This document shows positions 7,348-10,126 of a stretch of 10,126 bases of DNA, in pieces. The stretch is from Clostridia bacterium (GTDB lineage: Bacteria > Bacillota > Clostridia > DSM-8532). Both the position numbers and the translations under genes were made by a program. Every line of letters starts with the position of its first letter. The first letter of the stretch is position 1. Location: assembly GCA_026418215.1 (NCBI GenBank), contig JAOABT010000540.1:1-10126 (forward strand), written 5' to 3'. The notes beneath the pieces are model-generated. The model saw nothing but the letters and a program-made list of their open reading frames with translations, ran no database searches and was not told where the DNA came from.

Positions 7348-8880
7348 CTAGAAGCTGCTGAGCTTGTTTCTTCTAAGACCGAAGTATAGGACAACAGCTG
7401 CAACCAACCAGAAGTAAACTACCATGTAAGGCACTTCAAAAACGTTCTCCAAAAGATTGTGAAGCAGCACACCGCAAAGGCCCGCCAAACCTGCAGCTGT
7501 GATGAGGCGCGTGTCATAGTCACTGGATTGCTTAACTGATCGAACAGACCAGATGACCAGGGTAAGCATCAGAATGCCGAAGGCGATAATTCCCACAAGT
7601 CCCATCTCAACCATGGTCTTCAGCCAGTAGTTATCCATGTAGAATGTTGTTGGAAATAGCTCCTTGTGGTTCATGGCCGTCGCTCCGCCAAAATGGCCAA
7701 GGCCTACGCCAAACCATTCATGGGACTGAAACATTTCCATACCAATTTTGTAACGCGCCAGACGTCCACCGGTCATGCTGCTGATGGCATACTTAGGTGA
7801 TAGCATATACGTAATTCGGCTTGATACGGCCGGAATAAAGAGTGCACCGCAGCCGCCCACACCTAAAAGAATAAGCCAGCGGGGGTTGATGGCCAGGCAG
7901 AAGATAAACAGCGCCAGAGCCGCCCCCATCCATGCACCACGGGACAATGTAAAGATGAGGCTTAAGCCCATGGCACCCAGAAGGACGAGGAAAACCAGAC
8001 GGTCTTTAAAGCCACGTTTACGCTGAAGAACAAGTGCCAGACATAAGGGCAGGATTAAGACAAAGATACTCCCCAAAATATTGGGGCTGCCAACGATTGA
8101 AAAGACTCTTGTGCCTGATGATCCTTCAGCTGCGTCTATCCAGCCCTTGGGCGTCGGAACCTTCATAATGTATTGCAGGATACCGTGTAAACCCATGGCT
8201 CCGCCAGCGTAAACCAGGAAGCGTACCAAGAGATAAGCCTTTTTATCGTTATCAATAAAGCTATTGAGTATGAAGAACCACAGAAGGTATTCACAAACGA
8301 CACGGAAGCCCTCGATTCCTACCTGCATATAAGTCGTGTTCATCACTAAGAGAAAGATCGAGGCTCCGATAAGAAGTATCATGGGGTTGCTGACAGGGGT
8401 GCTGACCAAGGGCTGATGGCGCTTCTTAAAAAACCATTGCGAGACAACAAACACGGCGGCTACGAATAGAAACGCCTCGTCCCAGTAGCCAAATAAAGCC
8501 GATGATCCGAAGAGATCCCGGCCTATCTCATCAATAAAGGCATAGAAGGCCACACAGGGAATAAGAATGGCGCCTATAAAAGGAATGGCAAAGGATTGGG
8601 TTGATTTTCGGTAAAACCAGCTTTCCTTTAAAATACCATAGACCTTGTCGCGGAAAGCATAGGTTTTTTGATTCAAGCCCTGAAACCCTCTGTAAAATAA
8701 AGAGCCCTCCGCATAAAACGGCCTGGATGCAAAAGCCCTGAGGACTGCAGCCGTCTTGCTCTGAACCATCGTTCTTCCAACGGCTTCAACAAAACGGGCA
8801 AAGACACTTTGGCTCAGGACCGTAATAAATGCGATATAGAATCTATAGATTGAACTGTCTTTGTACCAGACTTCAAGCAT
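7348..8880 (-). CDS. O-antigen ligase / polysaccharide polymerase-like membrane protein (Wzy_C type)
   Basis: Polytopic inner-membrane protein of 510 residues with about ten to twelve hydrophobic segments (roughly 97-117, 135-150, 166-183, 193-208, 217-232, 268-285, 295-311, 316-331, 335-350, 427-445, 461-476 and 484-501). Family marks are GSPNILGSIFVLILPL (264-279), FTLSRGAWMG (310-319) and a large extracytoplasmic loop (about 351-426) with GGRLARYKIG and GVGLGHFGG, as in the WaaL/Wzy_C group. Such proteins join or transfer undecaprenyl-linked glycans outside the membrane; in a Gram-positive-type cell this would mean polymerising a surface glycan or attaching it to the wall. The first 95 residues are mostly soluble, apart from a weakly hydrophobic stretch near 12-24. 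The ATG at 8880 has GAGGA eight bases upstream and lies 21 bases after the preceding gene. Ligase and polymerase cannot be told apart by sequence alone. Confidence 0.85.
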   Translation of the reverse strand: MLEVWYKDSSIYRFYIAFITVLSQSVFARFVEAVGRTMVQSKTAAVLRAFASRPFYAEGSLFYRGFQGLNQKTYAFRDKVYGILKESWFYRKSTQSFAIPFIGAILIPCVAFYAFIDEIGRDLFGSSALFGYWDEAFLFVAAVFVVSQWFFKKRHQPLVSTPVSNPMILLIGASIFLLVMNTTYMQVGIEGFRVVCEYLLWFFILNSFIDNDKKAYLLVRFLVYAGGAMGLHGILQYIMKVPTPKGWIDAAEGSSGTRVFSIVGSPNILGSIFVLILPLCLALVLQRKRGFKDRLVFLVLLGAMGLSLIFTLSRGAWMGAALALFIFCLAINPRWLILLGVGGCGALFIPAVSSRITYMLSPKYAISSMTGGRLARYKIGMEMFQSHEWFGVGLGHFGGATAMNHKELFPTTFYMDNYWLKTMVEMGLVGIIAFGILMLTLVIWSVRSVKQSSDYDTRLITAAGLAGLCGVLLHNLLENVFEVPYMVVYFWLVAAVVLYFGLRRNKLSSF

Positions 8881-8901
8881 GAAACTGTCCTCATTAATGC
8901 G

Positions 8902-9399
8902 TTATTTTTCCTTAATATCCATAACCACGCCGTCAATGCCCAAGGCATAGATGGTCTTGATATTCAGCTTAGAACCGACGCTGACAGTTGTTCTGCCGAT
9001 TTTAATGGTTTCCTCATTAGCCTTGTCTGCTACCTCAAGGTCAACATAGACATCATTTAAGGAGGGGCTTTCAGCCTCCACAAGCTTTCCATCTGCTGTA
9101 GTGACTTCGATTACTGCAGGTACCTCTTTGATTGCGACGATCTTGGCATTAACAAAGCCGTCGTTATCATAGTAGAGACGCTTGTCCTTTTCCAGGGCTT
9201 TTGAGAAGGTATCCGGCATTGCAGCGCACTTGACAGTTACAATGTAATTCTTGACTGGAATCTGTCCGCTCTTTTCCTTGCTTCTTTGGATCAGCTTATA
9301 GCCTACTCCTCCGACCACCAGAACAATGGCCAGAAGAATAATGAAATCAAAAATGTTCACCTTGCCAAATAATCTGCCCTTTTCATCAATAAGCTTCAT
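8902..9399 (-). CDS. DUF4330-type single-pass membrane protein
   Basis: Protein of 165 residues whose function is not known. It begins MKLIDEKGRLFGKVNIFDF, has one membrane-spanning segment at about 17-36 (DFIILLAIVLVVGGVGYKLI) and then a beta-rich soluble domain of about 125 residues, probably outside the membrane given the basic residues after the helix are few and the N-terminus is short; topology is not certain. The start motif and layout match my recollection of the DUF4330 family. The ATG at 9399 has GGGAGG ten bases upstream. It sits 31 bases after a glycosyltransferase gene and 21 before the O-antigen ligase-like gene, so it is almost certainly co-transcribed with them and may assist export or assembly of the glycan. 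No catalytic motif or cysteine pair is visible. Confidence 0.75.
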   Translation of the reverse strand: MKLIDEKGRLFGKVNIFDFIILLAIVLVVGGVGYKLIQRSKEKSGQIPVKNYIVTVKCAAMPDTFSKALEKDKRLYYDNDGFVNAKIVAIKEVPAVIEVTTADGKLVEAESPSLNDVYVDLEVADKANEETIKIGRTTVSVGSKLNIKTIYALGIDGVVMDIKEK

Positions 9400-9430
9400 G
9401 TTTTGTTTTCCTCCCAGATTGGATCCTTTT

Positions 9431-10126
9431 TTATTTTGCCCTGTTTAAAAGCTCAGACAAGCTCTTGGTGAGGGCTCTTCTATCATAACGGGCAATCTCG
9501 GTCTGATCAGGGTCAATGAGCCTTTCGCCCCTTTGCCAGGCTTGATAAAGCTTAAGAAAGCCCTTTTCAATACCTGTAACATCTGACCAGTCACAAACAA
9601 GACCCGTTTTTGTTTTATCAATAAGACCGGCTGCGGCGCCCTTGGCAGGAATAACAGCTAATATCGGTCTGCCGGTTTGGATGTACTCAAAAATTTTGCC
9701 CGTGTAAAAGGCCTCGGAGCCCGGCCCGCCGCCTTCAATTAAAAGCATGGCGTCAGATTGAAGCATGTTCTTAAGGCATTCATCGTGCTGCATATAGGAA
9801 ATGGCGTCAACACAGCCCTTCAGACCGTTCTTTTCAACAAGACGCTCCATGACCTCGTGCTTGAAGCTCCCTATAAAACGTACCCGTATTTTGCTTTTCT
9901 CAACCATCCCCGAAGCAACAAGATGGCCCACAGCCTCCAAAAACTGGTCAGGCTTGCGGCGCTCATACAGCGCTCCGGTATAGGTAATGGTAAATTTGTC
10001 ATTTTGGGGCTCGCCCGAATTGAGGCTTGAAAAATCCTCGGCATCATAACCGTTTGGAATGACGAACATGCGTGTTTCAAGGTTGAGGCCGGGATTTAGC
10101 CTGACAAAGTTATCCTTCATGACAGG
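9431..10126 (-). CDS. GT4-like glycosyltransferase, C-terminal part (5' end outside window)
   Basis: The C-terminal Rossmann domain of a GT-B glycosyltransferase; 232 residues are visible and the frame stays open to the window edge (codons for P and V precede the internal ATG at 10120), so the true start lies outside. Marks are the linker FVIPNGYDAEDF, the first strand ITYTGALYERRKPDQFLEA, VRFIGSF, and the donor-binding stretch SEAFYTGKIFEYIQTGRPIL, where the acidic residues and the lysine hold the nucleotide sugar. It resembles the WcaI/GT4-like group used in surface polysaccharide synthesis. No membrane segment is seen. It is the first visible gene of the minus-strand unit, 31 bases before the DUF4330-type gene. 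The donor and acceptor sugars cannot be read from the sequence. Confidence 0.88.
   Translation of the reverse strand, partial: PVMKDNFVRLNPGLNLETRMFVIPNGYDAEDFSSLNSGEPQNDKFTITYTGALYERRKPDQFLEAVGHLVASGMVEKSKIRVRFIGSFKHEVMERLVEKNGLKGCVDAISYMQHDECLKNMLQSDAMLLIEGGGPGSEAFYTGKIFEYIQTGRPILAVIPAKGAAAGLIDKTKTGLVCDWSDVTGIEKGFLKLYQAWQRGERLIDPDQTEIARYDRRALTKSLSELLNRAK

Overview
The window looks like chromosomal DNA of an anaerobic, fermentative member of the Bacillota, most likely a clostridium-type organism. The reasons are an oxygen-sensitive pyruvate formate-lyase with its radical-SAM activase, strong purine-rich ribosome binding sites before almost every gene, one near-consensus sigma-A promoter, a CsaB-type pyruvyl transferase domain (typical of organisms that anchor SLH proteins to a pyruvylated wall polymer) and a DUF4330-type protein. 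This placement is inferred from gene content. No 16S or other marker gene is present, so a genus cannot be named.

Bases 1-2030 hold the end of a pfl unit on the plus strand: the C-terminal half of pyruvate formate-lyase (pflB, cut by the window edge), a 105-base gap with two stem-loops, the activating enzyme (pflA), and a small terminator hairpin overlapping the pflA stop codon. The PflA radical-SAM enzyme installs the glycyl radical on PflB, which then splits pyruvate and CoA into acetyl-CoA and formate.

Bases 2031-7090 hold a second plus-strand unit. A promoter with a TATAAT box and 17-base spacing begins almost on top of the pflA terminator. It is followed by a short leader with a terminator-like hairpin, then an acyl-CoA ligase-like adenylate-forming enzyme, a PHP-type histidinol-phosphatase, and a large protein joining a GT4 glycosyltransferase to a CsaB-type polysaccharide pyruvyl transferase. 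Gaps of 24 and 29 bases suggest one transcript.

Bases 7091-7347 are a convergent intergenic region with a perfect 10-bp palindromic hairpin that could terminate both strands.

Bases 7348-10126 hold a minus-strand unit read from right to left: a GT4-like glycosyltransferase cut by the window edge, a single-pass DUF4330-type protein, and a polytopic O-antigen ligase/polymerase-like membrane protein. Together with the GT4-CsaB fusion, these genes suggest a locus that builds, pyruvylates and polymerises or attaches a surface polysaccharide. The two halves face each other.

The most notable items are the glycosyltransferase-pyruvyl transferase fusion, the terminator-like leader before the ligase gene, and the mixed gene content of the middle unit. 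I found no mobile element, CRISPR array, tRNA, rRNA or integration scar.
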